From Aeromicrobium tamlense (GTDB lineage: Bacteria; Actinomycetota; Actinomycetes; Propionibacteriales; Nocardioidaceae), in NCBI RefSeq assembly GCF_013408555.1, contig NZ_JACBZN010000001.1, forward strand, positions 1,984,001-2,048,000: DNA of 64,000 nt, written 5' to 3'. The notes under the pieces are model-generated. The model was not told the DNA's origin, ran no database searches, and saw only the letters and a list, made by a program, of their open reading frames with translations. Shown one piece after another: positions 49,039 through 57,654 of the stretch (within the stretch, counting starts at the first letter, position 1; the number at the start of each line of letters is the position of its first letter). Made by a program: the position numbers and the translations under genes.

Positions 49039-49947
49039 TCAGAAGAGGGCGGCGGCGAGCGAGCGGCGGGCCTGCGCGACGCGCGGGTCGGCCAGGCCCA
49101 CCACGGTGAACAGGTCGAGCAGGTGCTGGCGCACGCGCTCCCGGTCGTCCTCCGAGGTCCGCTTCACCAGGTCGATGAGGCGCAGGAACGCATCCTCCAC
49201 GTGGCCACCGGTGACGTCGAGGTCGGCGACGAGCAGCTGCGCGTCGATGTCGTCGGGCGCGTCGGCCGCGGCGCGACGGGCCTCCTGGAGGTCGGCGCCG
49301 TCCACCCGCGCGTACAGCTTGGTCGCGGCGAGGCGCTCGGCCACCTCGGCGTCGGCCGGGGACTGCGCGAGCAGGGCCTCGTACTCGGCCACGGCGGCGG
49401 CGAAGTCACCGCGGGCGTAGGCCTCGTCGGCGGCGGCGAAGCGCGGGTCGTCCTCCGGCTCCTCCGGGGCCTCGACCTCGGCGCCACCCGACGGCTGGGC
49501 GCGGCCGTTGAGGCCGTTCTGCTGGGCGAGGCGCACGAGCTCGTCGAAGAACCGCTTGACCTCGCTGGCGTCGACCGTGCCCTGGAACAGTGGGACGGGA
49601 CGGCCCTGGACGAGGCCGACCACGAACGGCACGGCCTGCACCTGCAGCGCCTGGGCGATGCCCGGGTTGGTGTCCGCGTCGACCTTGGCCAGCTGCAGCG
49701 CGCCCCCGTAGGCGGCGGTGGCCTGCGCGAGGACCTCGTTGAACTCCACGCTCTGCGGCGAGCGCGGGGACCACACCGACAGCACGACGAGGTGCTGCAT
49801 CGAGGAGTCGACCACCTGCTGGAAGTCGGCCTCGGTGACGTCGATGACGTAGACGGCGCCCTCGGGCGCGGGCGCGCCACCGCCGGCGGCGGGGCGGGGC
49901 TGGGCCAGGGAGGACAGGTCGAACGCGCCGGGCTGCGAGAAGCTCAT
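49039..49947 (-). CDS. Thioredoxin-fold/TPR protein lacking CXXC (CnoX/YbbN-like)
   Basis: A 302-residue protein. Residues about 30-145 form a thioredoxin fold: VIDVTEADFQQVVDSS, LVVLSVWSPRSPQSVEF with Ser in place of both redox cysteines, KVDADTNPGIAQALQVQAVPFVVGLVQG and FFDELVRL. A TPR-type helical domain follows an acidic linker (ADEAYARGDFAAAVAEYEALLAQSP). Such proteins act as chaperones or holdases; without cysteines this one cannot do thiol exchange. It ends 17 bases from the convergent fusion gene. Confidence 0.88.
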   Translation of the reverse strand: MSFSQPGAFDLSSLAQPRPAAGGGAPAPEGAVYVIDVTEADFQQVVDSSMQHLVVLSVWSPRSPQSVEFNEVLAQATAAYGGALQLAKVDADTNPGIAQALQVQAVPFVVGLVQGRPVPLFQGTVDASEVKRFFDELVRLAQQNGLNGRAQPSGGAEVEAPEEPEDDPRFAAADEAYARGDFAAAVAEYEALLAQSPADAEVAERLAATKLYARVDGADLQEARRAAADAPDDIDAQLLVADLDVTGGHVEDAFLRLIDLVKRTSEDDRERVRQHLLDLFTVVGLADPRVAQARRSLAAALF

Positions 49948-49969
49948 GGGGACAGTCTAGGAAGACGGC

Positions 49970-50635
49970 TCACAGGCCGCGGATCGGCTCGGTGCGCTCG
50001 TCCCCGTCGGGTCCGCCGTCGAGCCGCCGGTCGCGCGAGGCCGACATCAGCCGCTCGCGCCGTCGGTTCTCCTTGTTCACGGCGTTGTTGATCTCGCGGT
50101 CGACCGCGAGGATGTCCGGCACGAACTTGATCTCGCGCAGGCCCTGCTCCTGCGCCGCCGACTCGAACACGAAGTGCCCGTATCCGAACACCCGGCCGAG
50201 CAGCGGGCGCGTCATGGTCATGTCGAGGATGCGGTTGATGGGCATCGTGGCCACGCGCGCGGTCAGGACACCGCTGAGCCGGACGACCCGCCAGTTCGTG
50301 ACGACGAAGACGTCGCGCCACTCGACGTAAGCGCGCACGGCGGCCGCGCCGACGACGACGAGGGACAGCAGCCACAGCACCTGCGCCGGGCCGGAGTTCC
50401 AGTGGAAGAGCAGGACGAGCAGGCAGCCCGCGGACGCCAGCATCGAGGCGGGCAGCGGCCAGTACACGGCCACGTGCTTGGGCACGATCTGCAGGACGCG
50501 CTCGCCGCTGCGGGGATTGAGGCGCTTGTTGAGCGCGACGTGGTGCTCGGGGTCGGGGAACGGCTCGCGCAGGCGTCCCCAGAACCGCGCCGTCACCGGA
50601 GGGGGCGCGGTCTCGATCGCCGGACGCTCGGTCAT
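49970..50635 (-). CDS. Membrane protein with bacterial PH-like domain (YdbS/bPH2 type)
   Basis: A 221-residue protein with two membrane helices (about residues 60-105: LPASMLASAGCLLVLLFHW and VLWLLSLVVVGAAAV), followed by a bacterial PH-like sheet (RDVFVVTNWRVVRLSGVLTARVATMPINRILDMTM ... GRVFGYGHFVFESA) and a basic tail. This is the common actinobacterial bPH2 protein of unknown function. It is followed by a small membrane protein gene. Confidence 0.85.
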   Translation of the reverse strand: MTERPAIETAPPPVTARFWGRLREPFPDPEHHVALNKRLNPRSGERVLQIVPKHVAVYWPLPASMLASAGCLLVLLFHWNSGPAQVLWLLSLVVVGAAAVRAYVEWRDVFVVTNWRVVRLSGVLTARVATMPINRILDMTMTRPLLGRVFGYGHFVFESAAQEQGLREIKFVPDILAVDREINNAVNKENRRRERLMSASRDRRLDGGPDGDERTEPIRGL

Positions 50636-50644
50636 GGCGCCGGC

Positions 50645-50797
50645 CTAGAAGAGCTCGGCGACGAACACTCCGACCTGCCCGAATGCGCTGATGGCGGCGT
50701 CGAAGGCCCCGCGAACGGCCGACGCGGCGTCCTCAGGCGTGCTGAACAGGTAGTAGAGCCCGAAGCCCACCACGAACAGGATCACTGCCTTCTTCAC
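50645..50797 (-). CDS. Small conserved-type membrane protein, 50 residues
   Basis: A short minus-strand ORF reads (M)KKAVILFVVGFGLYYLFSTP, then EDAASAVRGAFDAAISAFGQVGVFVAELF. It has one N-terminal membrane helix and one amphipathic helix. Proteins of this plan are widespread next to PH-domain genes in actinomycetes (recollection, not searched). Alternative GTG starts lie at 50800 and 50806. It is probably co-transcribed with the neighbouring PH-domain gene. Confidence 0.65.
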   Translation of the reverse strand: MKKAVILFVVGFGLYYLFSTPEDAASAVRGAFDAAISAFGQVGVFVAELF

Positions 50798-50858
50798 CAC
50801 GCGCACAGTTCTACCGGACCTGCAACCCGAAATGCGGGACGCCGCGCAGGCGTGTGCG

Positions 50859-51815
50859 CTACGCGTCGAGATCGGCCAGGAGCGTGTCGGCGGCCGAGAA
50901 CGGGTCGACGTCGCCCGCGAACGCCCGCGCGGCGAGCGCGTCGAGCTCCTCGCCGCCGTCGAGGACGAACCGTCGCCGGACCTGGTCGAGCGCGATCGCC
51001 TGGATCTCGCGGCGGAGCCGATCAGTGCGTCGCCGGGCCAGCTGGCCGGAGGTGCGCAGATGGGCCGCGTGCTCCTGCAGATGGTCGACGAGCTCGGGCA
51101 CGCCCGTGCCCTCGGTGGCCACGGTGAGGTCGATCGGACGCTTCCAGCCGTCCTGGCGGTCGCTCATCGAGAGCATCGTGCGCAGCTCGCGCCGCGTGGT
51201 GGCGGCGCCGTCGCGGTCGGCCTTGTTGACGCAGAAGACGTCACCGATCTCGAGGATGCCCGCCTTCGCGGCCTGGATGCCGTCGCCCATGCCGGGCGCC
51301 AGCAGCACGACCGTGGTGTCGGCCAGACCCGCGACCTCGACCTCGGACTGCCCGACGCCAACCGTCTCGAGCAGGACCACGTCGCAGCCGGCGGCGTCGA
51401 GGACGCGGATCGCGTGGGGCGTGGCCCACGACAGGCCGCCGAGGTGGCCGCGGCTGGCCATCGAGCGGATGAAGACCTCGGAGTCGGTGGCGTGGTCGGT
51501 CATGCGGATGCGGTCGCCGAGCAGCGCTCCCCCGCTGAAGGGCGAGGTGGGGTCGACCGCGAGCACGCCGACGCGCAGGCCCCGGGCGCGCAGCTCGGTG
51601 ACGAGGGCCGACGTGGTCGTCGACTTGCCCACGCCCGGCGACCCGGTGAGGCCGACGACGTGCGCGCCCCCCACGAGCGGGGCCAGCGCGGCGCTGACCT
51701 CACGCAGGTGGTCGGACTCGGTCTCGACGAGGGTGATCAGACGCGCCACCGACCTGGCCTCGCCGGCTTGCGCCCGCGTGACCAGGTCGGTGACGTCGAC
51801 GTTCCTGGGACTCAA
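50859..51815 (-). CDS. meaB: MeaB-type G-protein chaperone of a B12-dependent mutase
   Basis: A 318-residue P-loop GTPase of the MeaB/ArgK family. Walker A is GSPGVGKSTTTSAL, followed by LAVDPTSPFSGGALLGDRIRM (family signature, in part PTSPFSGGALLGDR), LETVGVGQSEVEV, and the guanine-specificity NKAD. MeaB protects adenosylcobalamin mutases and helps cofactor loading. The best client here is the ethylmalonyl-CoA mutase at 61916. The start appears to be TTG at 51815. The gene lies 25 bases downstream of the thiolase gene, in one transcript. Confidence 0.94.
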   Translation of the reverse strand: MSPRNVDVTDLVTRAQAGEARSVARLITLVETESDHLREVSAALAPLVGGAHVVGLTGSPGVGKSTTTSALVTELRARGLRVGVLAVDPTSPFSGGALLGDRIRMTDHATDSEVFIRSMASRGHLGGLSWATPHAIRVLDAAGCDVVLLETVGVGQSEVEVAGLADTTVVLLAPGMGDGIQAAKAGILEIGDVFCVNKADRDGAATTRRELRTMLSMSDRQDGWKRPIDLTVATEGTGVPELVDHLQEHAAHLRTSGQLARRRTDRLRREIQAIALDQVRRRFVLDGGEELDALAARAFAGDVDPFSAADTLLADLDA

Positions 51816-51840
51816 CTCCGCAGATTCGGGTGAGGGCCGA

Positions 51841-53031
51841 TCAGGCCTGCGGGACCCGGATGATCAGAGCGTCGCCCTGGCCACCGCCGCCACACAGCGC
51901 GGCCGCGCCGGTGCCGCCGCCACGACGCTGCAGCTCGAGGGCGAGGTGCAGGACGATGCGCGCACCGCTCATGCCGATCGGGTGGCCGAGCGCGATCGCG
52001 CCGCCGTTGACGTTGACCTTGTCCTGGCTGACGCCCAGCTTGTTGGCCGAGACGATGCCCACGGCGGCGAACGCCTCGTTGAGCTCGAACAGGTCGATGT
52101 CGGAGACGGCGATGCCCTCCTTCTGGGCGGCCTTCTCGATCGCGTTGGCCGGCTGCTCCTGCAGCGTGGAGTCGGGGCCCGACACGTTGCCGTGGGCGCC
52201 GATCTCGGCGAGCCAGGTGAGGCCGAGCTCCTCGGCCTTGGCCTTGCTCATGACGACCACGGCGCAGGCGCCGTCGGAGATCTGGCTGGCGGTGCCGGCC
52301 GTGATCGTGCCCTCCTTGGAGAACGCGGGACGCAGGCGGCCGAGGGACTCGCCGGTGGTGTCGCCACGCACGCCCTCGTCGGCGCTGACGACGACCGGGT
52401 CGCCCTTGCGCTGCGGGATCTCGACGGGGACGATCTCGTCGTCGAAGACACCGTTCTTCTGGCCCTCGGCGGCGAGCTGGTGCGAGCGGGCGCCGAACGC
52501 GTCCTGCTCCTCACGGGTGAGGGTGTCGGTGGCGGCGTTGCGCTGCTCGGTGAGCGAGCCCATGGCCTGGTCGGTGAGCGCGTCCCACAGGCCGTCGTAC
52601 TCCATGTGGTCGAGCATCGTGACCTTGCCGTACTTGTGGCCGTCGCGCGAGCCCGTGAGCAGGTGCGGGGCCTGGGTCATCGACTCCTGGCCGCCGGCGA
52701 CGACGACGTCGTACTCGCCCGCACGGATGAGCTGGTCGGCCAGCGCGATCGCGTTGATGCCCGACAGGCACACCTTGTTGACGGTGATCGCGGGGACGTC
52801 GAGCGGGATGCCGCCCTTGAACGCGGCCTGGCGCGCGGGCACCTGGCCGGCTCCGGCTCCGAGGACCTGGCCCATGATCACGTAGTCGACCTGGTCGCCG
52901 GTGATGCCGGCCTTGTCCAGGGCGCCCTTGATCGCGATGCCGCCGAGATCGGAACCGGACAGCGACTTGAGGCCGCCCTGCAGTCGACCGATCGGGGTAC
53001 GGGCCCCGGCGACGATGACGGAAGTGGTCAT
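51841..53031 (-). CDS. Acetyl-CoA C-acetyltransferase (thiolase)
   Basis: A 396-residue biosynthetic-type thiolase that condenses two acetyl-CoA to acetoacetyl-CoA or runs in reverse. It shows [19 protein letters not shown], the nucleophilic Cys in [34 protein letters not shown] with the catalytic His, and the second Cys in [14 protein letters not shown] at 53031 with AAGGAG. Together with the dehydrogenase at 57655 and Ccr at 54124, it would form the entry to the ethylmalonyl-CoA pathway. Confidence 0.95.
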   Translation of the reverse strand: MTTSVIVAGARTPIGRLQGGLKSLSGSDLGGIAIKGALDKAGITGDQVDYVIMGQVLGAGAGQVPARQAAFKGGIPLDVPAITVNKVCLSGINAIALADQLIRAGEYDVVVAGGQESMTQAPHLLTGSRDGHKYGKVTMLDHMEYDGLWDALTDQAMGSLTEQRNAATDTLTREEQDAFGARSHQLAAEGQKNGVFDDEIVPVEIPQRKGDPVVVSADEGVRGDTTGESLGRLRPAFSKEGTITAGTASQISDGACAVVVMSKAKAEELGLTWLAEIGAHGNVSGPDSTLQEQPANAIEKAAQKEGIAVSDIDLFELNEAFAAVGIVSANKLGVSQDKVNVNGGAIALGHPIGMSGARIVLHLALELQRRGGGTGAAALCGGGGQGDALIIRVPQA

Positions 53032-53108
53032 GAAACGTGCTCCTTCGGTGCGTGCGTTGGGGTCACTGTACCCATGGGACCGGACGGCCCGACTGGGCGT
53101 GGGCCACC

Positions 53109-53534
53109 TCACATGACGGGCGTGAGGTCGGGCTCCGGCCCGAAGCGGAACCGGCGTCCGCTGATCTCGCCGACGTCGATGACGACGAGGTGGTACTTGA
53201 GCGTGGGCACCCACGAGTGCAGGTCGGCCAGGTCGAGCTCCTCGGCCTCCTCCTGCGTCTCGATCCGGCGCGCCGTGCCCTTCAGCACGACGCTCGTGGC
53301 GCCGTCGGCCGAGACCTCGTCGACCTCGAAGGCGACGTGGCTGTCCAGCAGGACGCCCATGAGCTTGGTGCCCTCGGCCGTGCGGAAGGCGATCCGGCGG
53401 CCGACGAGTGCGTAGTTGACGGGGAAGATCTCCGGCTGGCCCAGGACCGTCAGCGCCAGCCGCCCGAAGGTGTGGTCGGCGACGAAGTCCCACGGCTCGT
53501 TCCCGGTCATCTCGGTGATCGCAGAGGTGTCCAT
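53109..53534 (-). CDS. Pyridoxamine 5'-phosphate oxidase-like flavin-binding protein
   Basis: A 141-residue split-barrel protein ([40 protein letters not shown], in part [10 protein letters not shown] and [32 protein letters not shown]). The family binds FMN or F420 and reduces or senses small molecules. Length is typical for the short actinobacterial members. It is divergent from the epimerase gene. Confidence 0.87.
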   Translation of the reverse strand: MDTSAITEMTGNEPWDFVADHTFGRLALTVLGQPEIFPVNYALVGRRIAFRTAEGTKLMGVLLDSHVAFEVDEVSADGATSVVLKGTARRIETQEEAEELDLADLHSWVPTLKYHLVVIDVGEISGRRFRFGPEPDLTPVM

Positions 53535-53587
53535 GTCTCATTGTCACCCCGGAAGCGGTCCACGGGGAGGACCCGCCGCTCCCGTAC

Positions 53588-53593
53588 TAGGCT
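53588..53593 (+). promoter_or_regulatory. -10 element seven bases before the epimerase ATG (leaderless-type)
   Basis: TAGGCT (TAnnnT) is followed by GCCCGCC and the ATG at 53601, with no Shine-Dalgarno sequence. Transcription would start at or next to the start codon. Confidence 0.5.
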
Positions 53594-53600
53594 GCCCGCC

Positions 53601-54047
53601 ATGACCAGTGAATCGCTCGTTCCGGGCCACCTGCTCACCGCCATCGACCACGTCGGCATCGCCGTCCCCGACCTCGACGACGCCATCGAGTTCTACTCGC
53701 GCGTGTTCGGCCTCGAGTCGATCCACGAGGAGGTCAACGAGGCGCAGGGCGTGCGCGAGGCGATGCTCGCCGTCGGCGACTCCGGCTCGTGCATCCAGCT
53801 GCTCGCCCCCCTGAGCGAGGAGTCCACGATCGCCAAGTACCTGGACCGCAACGGACCGGGCGTGCAGCAGTTGGCGTACCGTGTGACCGACATCGACGCG
53901 GTCTCCAACACCCTGCGCGACCGCGGCGTGCGCCTCCTGTACGACACCCCCAAGCGGGGCACGTCCGACAGTCGCGTCAACTTCGTGCACCCGAAGGACG
54001 CCGGGGGCGTGCTCGTCGAGCTTGTCGAGCCTGCGGCCGCGCACTGA
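53601..54047 (+). CDS. mce: Methylmalonyl-/ethylmalonyl-CoA epimerase
   Basis: A 148-residue glyoxalase-fold enzyme. The opening IDHVGIAVPDLDDAIEFYSRVFGL supplies the first metal-ligand His, GVQQLAYRVTDIDA the second region, and GVLVELVEPA the Glu ligand. It interconverts 2R and 2S forms of methylmalonyl-CoA and, in the ethylmalonyl-CoA pathway, ethylmalonyl-CoA. It sits 76 bases upstream of ccr on the same strand, which supports the second use. Confidence 0.93.
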   Translation: MTSESLVPGHLLTAIDHVGIAVPDLDDAIEFYSRVFGLESIHEEVNEAQGVREAMLAVGDSGSCIQLLAPLSEESTIAKYLDRNGPGVQQLAYRVTDIDAVSNTLRDRGVRLLYDTPKRGTSDSRVNFVHPKDAGGVLVELVEPAAAH

Positions 54048-54123
54048 TTCCGGCTCGCGGCCCAAGTTCCCCGCCAGTAACATCACCGCAGACCCCCTGC
54101 ACCACCGACGCGAAGGACCCTCA

Positions 54124-55461
54124 GTGCAGCACATCCTCGACGCCATCATGTCCGGCGACCGCACCGCAGAGACGTACCAGAACCTCGAGCTCCCCGAGAC
54201 CTACCGGGGCATCACCGTCCACAAGGACGAGCAGAACATGTTCGAGGGCGTGGCCACCCGGGACAAGGATCCCCGCAAGAGCCTGCACCTCGACGACGTC
54301 CCCCTGCCCGAGCTGGCTCCGGGCGAGGCCCTCGTCGCCGTGATGGCCAGCGCGATCAACTACAACACGGTGTGGACCTCGATCTTCGAGCCCGTCTCGA
54401 CGTTCGGCTTCCTCGAGCGCTACGGCCGCCTCTCGGAGTACACGAAGCGCCACGACCTGCCGTACCACGTGGTCGGCTCCGACCTCGCCGGCGTCGTGCT
54501 GCGCACGGGCCCGGGCGTCAACGCCTGGAAGCCCGGCCAGGAGGTCGTCGCGCACTGCCTGTCGGTCGAGCTCGAGAGCCCCGACGGCCACGACGACACG
54601 ATGATGGACCCGCAGCAGCGGATCTGGGGCTTCGAGACCAACTTCGGCGGCCTCGCCGAGCTGGCGATCGTCAAGTCCAACCAGCTGATGCCCAAGCCCG
54701 CCCACCTGTCGTGGGAGGAGGCCGCCTCGCCGGGCCTGGTGAACTCCACCGCCTACCGCCAGCTGGTCAGCAAGAACGGCGCCAACATGAAGCAGGGCGA
54801 CGTCGTCCTGATCTGGGGCGCCTCGGGTGGCCTGGGCTCCTACGCCACGCAGATGGCCCTGAACGGCGGCGCCATCCCCGTGTGCGTCGTGTCCAGCCCC
54901 GACAAGGCCGAGATCGTGCGCTCCCTCGGCGCCGAGCACATCATCGACCGCTCGGCCGAGGGCTACAAGTTCTGGAAGGACGAGCACAACCAGGACCCGA
55001 AGGAGTGGCAGCGCTTCGGCAAGAAGATCCGCGAGCTCACCGGCGGCGAGGACCCGGACATCGTGTTCGAGCACCCGGGTCGCGAGACCTTCGGCGCCAG
55101 CGTCTACGTCACCCGCAAGGGCGGAACGATCATCACCTGCGCGTCGACCTCGGGCTACATGCACCAGTACGACAACCGCTACCTGTGGATGAACCTCAAG
55201 AACATCAAGAGCTCGCACTTCGCGAACTACCGCGAGGCCTTCGAGGCCAACCGCCTCATCGACAAGGGCCTCATCCACCCGACCGTGTCCAAGGTCTACA
55301 AGCTCGAGGACACCGGCCAGGCGGCGCTCGACGTCCATCACAACAAGCACCAGGGCAAGGTCGGCGTCCTGACGCTGGCGCCCGAGGAGGGCCTGGGCGT
55401 GACGGACGAGGCCAAGCGCGCCAAGTACATCGACGAGATCAACCGCTTCCGCGGCATCTGA
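54124..55461 (+). CDS. ccr: Crotonyl-CoA carboxylase/reductase
   Basis: A 445-residue medium-chain dehydrogenase that reductively carboxylates crotonyl-CoA to ethylmalonyl-CoA with NADPH. The nucleotide-binding motif is WGASGGLGSYA. Counting from the GTG at 54124, the four residues known to hold CO2 in this family are all present: Asn81 (INYN), Phe170 and Glu171 (WGFETNFGG), and His365 (KSSHF). This identifies a true carboxylase rather than a simple enoyl reductase, and the matching numbering supports the start. GAAGGA lies seven bases upstream. Key enzyme of the ethylmalonyl-CoA pathway. Confidence 0.96.
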   Translation: MQHILDAIMSGDRTAETYQNLELPETYRGITVHKDEQNMFEGVATRDKDPRKSLHLDDVPLPELAPGEALVAVMASAINYNTVWTSIFEPVSTFGFLERYGRLSEYTKRHDLPYHVVGSDLAGVVLRTGPGVNAWKPGQEVVAHCLSVELESPDGHDDTMMDPQQRIWGFETNFGGLAELAIVKSNQLMPKPAHLSWEEAASPGLVNSTAYRQLVSKNGANMKQGDVVLIWGASGGLGSYATQMALNGGAIPVCVVSSPDKAEIVRSLGAEHIIDRSAEGYKFWKDEHNQDPKEWQRFGKKIRELTGGEDPDIVFEHPGRETFGASVYVTRKGGTIITCASTSGYMHQYDNRYLWMNLKNIKSSHFANYREAFEANRLIDKGLIHPTVSKVYKLEDTGQAALDVHHNKHQGKVGVLTLAPEEGLGVTDEAKRAKYIDEINRFRGI

Positions 55462-55466
55462 TCCCG

Positions 55467-56525
55467 ATGAGGTCGCGAGTCCGCGGGCTGGATGCCGCCC
55501 GCGGACTCGCGCTCGTCGGCATGGTGGTCGCCCACCTCGACACCCGGATCGACTTCGATCCGGGTGTCGCTGCGTCCTGGCGCCATGTGGGCGACGGGCG
55601 CGCTGCCGTGCTGTTCGTCGTGGTGGCCGGGTTCGCGCTCGCGCTGACCACCGGCGGCACGCGTCCCCACGAGGGCGAGCGGATGGCCGACGACCGGCTG
55701 GCGATCTTCGTGCGCGCGGCCGTGCTGGCCGCGCTCGGCGCCGCCCTGACCGCCCTCGGCACGCCCGTGGCGGTCATCCTGGCCTCGTACGCCGTGTACT
55801 TCGTCGTGGCGCTGCCCTTCCTGCGGGCGCCGGTCCCCGTGCTGCTGGGCGCCGGCACCGTGCTCGCCGTGGGCGGGCCGGTCATCATCGCGTGGCTCGT
55901 CGAACGGGTGCCCGAGCTGGCGGAGAGTCCCGTGGGCGACCTCTTCGTCGCGATGCCCTACCCCGCGATCCAGTGGACCGGGTTCCTGCTCGTGGGCCTC
56001 GCGCTGGGGCGCCTGCAGCCCTCCGACACCACGCTGTATGCGATCGCCGCCGTCGGGCTCGGCGTGGGGATCATCCTGCACCAGCTCATGCTCGACGTCC
56101 TCCAGCGCCTGATGAGCGAGCCGGGTGCGCGCGACGGCCTGGTGCTGAACCTGCTGAGGTCCGACCACCGCTCGCAGAACCCGATCGAGGCCGCCTCGGT
56201 GCTGGCGATCAGCGTGGCCGTCCTGGCCCTGCTCCTCGCGCTCACGCCCCAGCTGAACGGGCTGCTGTACCCGCTGGAGTCCGCCGGCAGGATGGCGCTG
56301 ACGCTCTACGTCGGGCACATCGTGGCCTACTGGATCGCGATCGAGACCGATCCGGTGCTCGAGGCAGGATCGGGCGCCCTGGCGGGGTGGACGCTGGTCG
56401 TCGCGCTCGTGCTGGCGAGCCTGTGGTTCCTGCGGTTCTCCCGCGGTCCGCTCGAGTGGGCGCTGCACCGGATCGTGCAGGCCACCCTCGGGCCGCGGCA
56501 CGGCGTCAGCGCGGCTGGTCCTTGA
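55467..56525 (+). CDS. Multi-pass membrane acyltransferase-like protein (HGSNAT/DUF418 type)
   Basis: A 352-residue integral membrane protein with roughly ten hydrophobic segments. The N terminus GLDAARGLALVGMVVAHLDTR is characteristic of heparan-alpha-glucosaminide acetyltransferase-like and DUF418 proteins, with RAAVLFVVVAGFALALT next and GRMALTLYVGHIVAYW near the C terminus. These proteins are thought to move acyl groups across the membrane; the substrate is unknown. It starts six bases after the ccr stop and overlaps the convergent hydrolase by 20 bases. Confidence 0.82.
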   Translation: MRSRVRGLDAARGLALVGMVVAHLDTRIDFDPGVAASWRHVGDGRAAVLFVVVAGFALALTTGGTRPHEGERMADDRLAIFVRAAVLAALGAALTALGTPVAVILASYAVYFVVALPFLRAPVPVLLGAGTVLAVGGPVIIAWLVERVPELAESPVGDLFVAMPYPAIQWTGFLLVGLALGRLQPSDTTLYAIAAVGLGVGIILHQLMLDVLQRLMSEPGARDGLVLNLLRSDHRSQNPIEAASVLAISVAVLALLLALTPQLNGLLYPLESAGRMALTLYVGHIVAYWIAIETDPVLEAGSGALAGWTLVVALVLASLWFLRFSRGPLEWALHRIVQATLGPRHGVSAAGP

Positions 56526-57282
56526 ACACCGCGGTGGTGCGGTCGGCGTAGGCCGACGAGTCGGCGCGCTCCATCGGGCCGTCCCACTCCCCCGGCAGGG
56601 GCAGGTCGGCCTGCGGGTTGAGGCGAGCGACGATCTCGTCCAGCACGCGCTCGGTGTCCCCCACCCACAGGTGCTTGGCGCCGTCGACCGCGATCACCTC
56701 GGCCTGCGGCACCGCGGCGAACCGCTCCCGCGCCTCGGCGGGCTGGAGGTAGTCGTCGAACTCGGGCACGAGGGCGATCAGCGGCCGGCCGTCGGCGGCC
56801 CAGGCCGCCAGGTGCTCGGGCGCGCTGAAGCGCAACGGCGGCGACAGCAGGATCGCCCCGGCGACGTCGGGCTCCAGCCCGTACATGAGGGTCAGGTCGG
56901 TGCCGAAGGACCAGCCCACGATCCACACGTTCGGCAGCTCGGAGAACTCGGCGTACTCGATCGCGGCGGCCACGTCGAACCGCTCCCCCTGCGCCCGGTC
57001 GAACTCGCCCTCGCTGCGGCCGCGCACGCTCTCGGTGCCGCGGGTGTTGAACCGCAGGACGGCGATGTCGGCGAGTGCGGGCAGGCGGTAGGAGGCCTTG
57101 CGGAAGACGTGGCTGTCCATCATGCCGCCGTGCGTGGGCAGCGGGTGCAGGCAGATCATCGTCGCGACCGGGTCGCGGTCCTGCGGCAGCGCCAGCTCGC
57201 CCACCAGGGTCAGTCCGTCGGCGGTCGTGAGCTCGATGTCCTCGCGCCGGGCGGGCAGCACCGACGATCCCGTGATCTTCAC
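56506..57282 (-). CDS. Alpha/beta hydrolase
   Basis: A 258-residue cytosolic hydrolase. HPLPTHGGMMDS forms the oxyanion-side loop, FNTRGTESVRGRSEGEFDRAQGE follows, and the nucleophile Ser lies in GWSFGTD (GxSxG). Asp in VPEFDDYLQP and His in GAKHLWVGD complete a likely triad. This is the dienelactone hydrolase/serine aminopeptidase-like plan found across actinomycetes. GTG start at 57282. Substrate is unknown. Confidence 0.85.
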   Translation of the reverse strand: MKITGSSVLPARREDIELTTADGLTLVGELALPQDRDPVATMICLHPLPTHGGMMDSHVFRKASYRLPALADIAVLRFNTRGTESVRGRSEGEFDRAQGERFDVAAAIEYAEFSELPNVWIVGWSFGTDLTLMYGLEPDVAGAILLSPPLRFSAPEHLAAWAADGRPLIALVPEFDDYLQPAEARERFAAVPQAEVIAVDGAKHLWVGDTERVLDEIVARLNPQADLPLPGEWDGPMERADSSAYADRTTAVFKDQPR

Positions 57283-57328
57283 ACGTCCATCCTGCCCGAG
57301 GAGGCACGACGCCTCGCGCCGGGCGGGA

Positions 57329-57604
57329 TCAGGACTGGCGCTGCCAGCAGTGCTGGTGCCAGTGCCGGCGCTCGTTGATGCCGTCGGTCTCCAGCAGGCT
57401 CGGGACGTCGGGCCACACGACGAAGTGCGGGGTCGCCGGCGGGATCAGCTGGTCGCAGCCGGGGCACCGGTAGGGGTACGACGAGGTGGTGCCGGTGATG
57501 AACCGCTGCCAGAAGTCGCCGGAGCGCCGACGGACCAGCTCCTCGGGCCGCGCGGGAGGCTCGCGCCGGGCGGCACGGGCGGCGGCTGCCTTGCGACGCG
57601 ACAT
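57329..57604 (-). CDS. Small zinc-ribbon-like protein, 91 residues
   Basis: A basic N terminus (MSRRKAAAARAARREP), then GTTSSYPYRCPGCDQLIPPATPHFVVWP and a C-terminal HWHQHCWQRQ. CPGC plus the later His and Cys could bind one zinc ion. Similar short proteins are common in actinomycetes, without known function. I start at 57604; the longer frame would read back through a perfect hairpin. That hairpin covers the start codon and may limit translation. Confidence 0.7.
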   Translation of the reverse strand: MSRRKAAAARAARREPPARPEELVRRRSGDFWQRFITGTTSSYPYRCPGCDQLIPPATPHFVVWPDVPSLLETDGINERRHWHQHCWQRQS

Positions 57605-57631
57605 GGCCCCGATCGTACCGATCGGGGCCAT
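57603..57631 (-). terminator. Hairpin after the dehydrogenase gene that includes a start codon
   Basis: A 13-base perfect stem ATGGCCCCGATCG/CGATCGGGGCCAT with loop TAC. It lies 24 bases after the dehydrogenase stop (leftward), and its far end contains two bases of the next gene's ATG. It may serve both as terminator and as a translational lid. Confidence 0.65.
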
Positions 57632-57654
57632 GTGCGAGGGGCGTGCGGTGCGGC

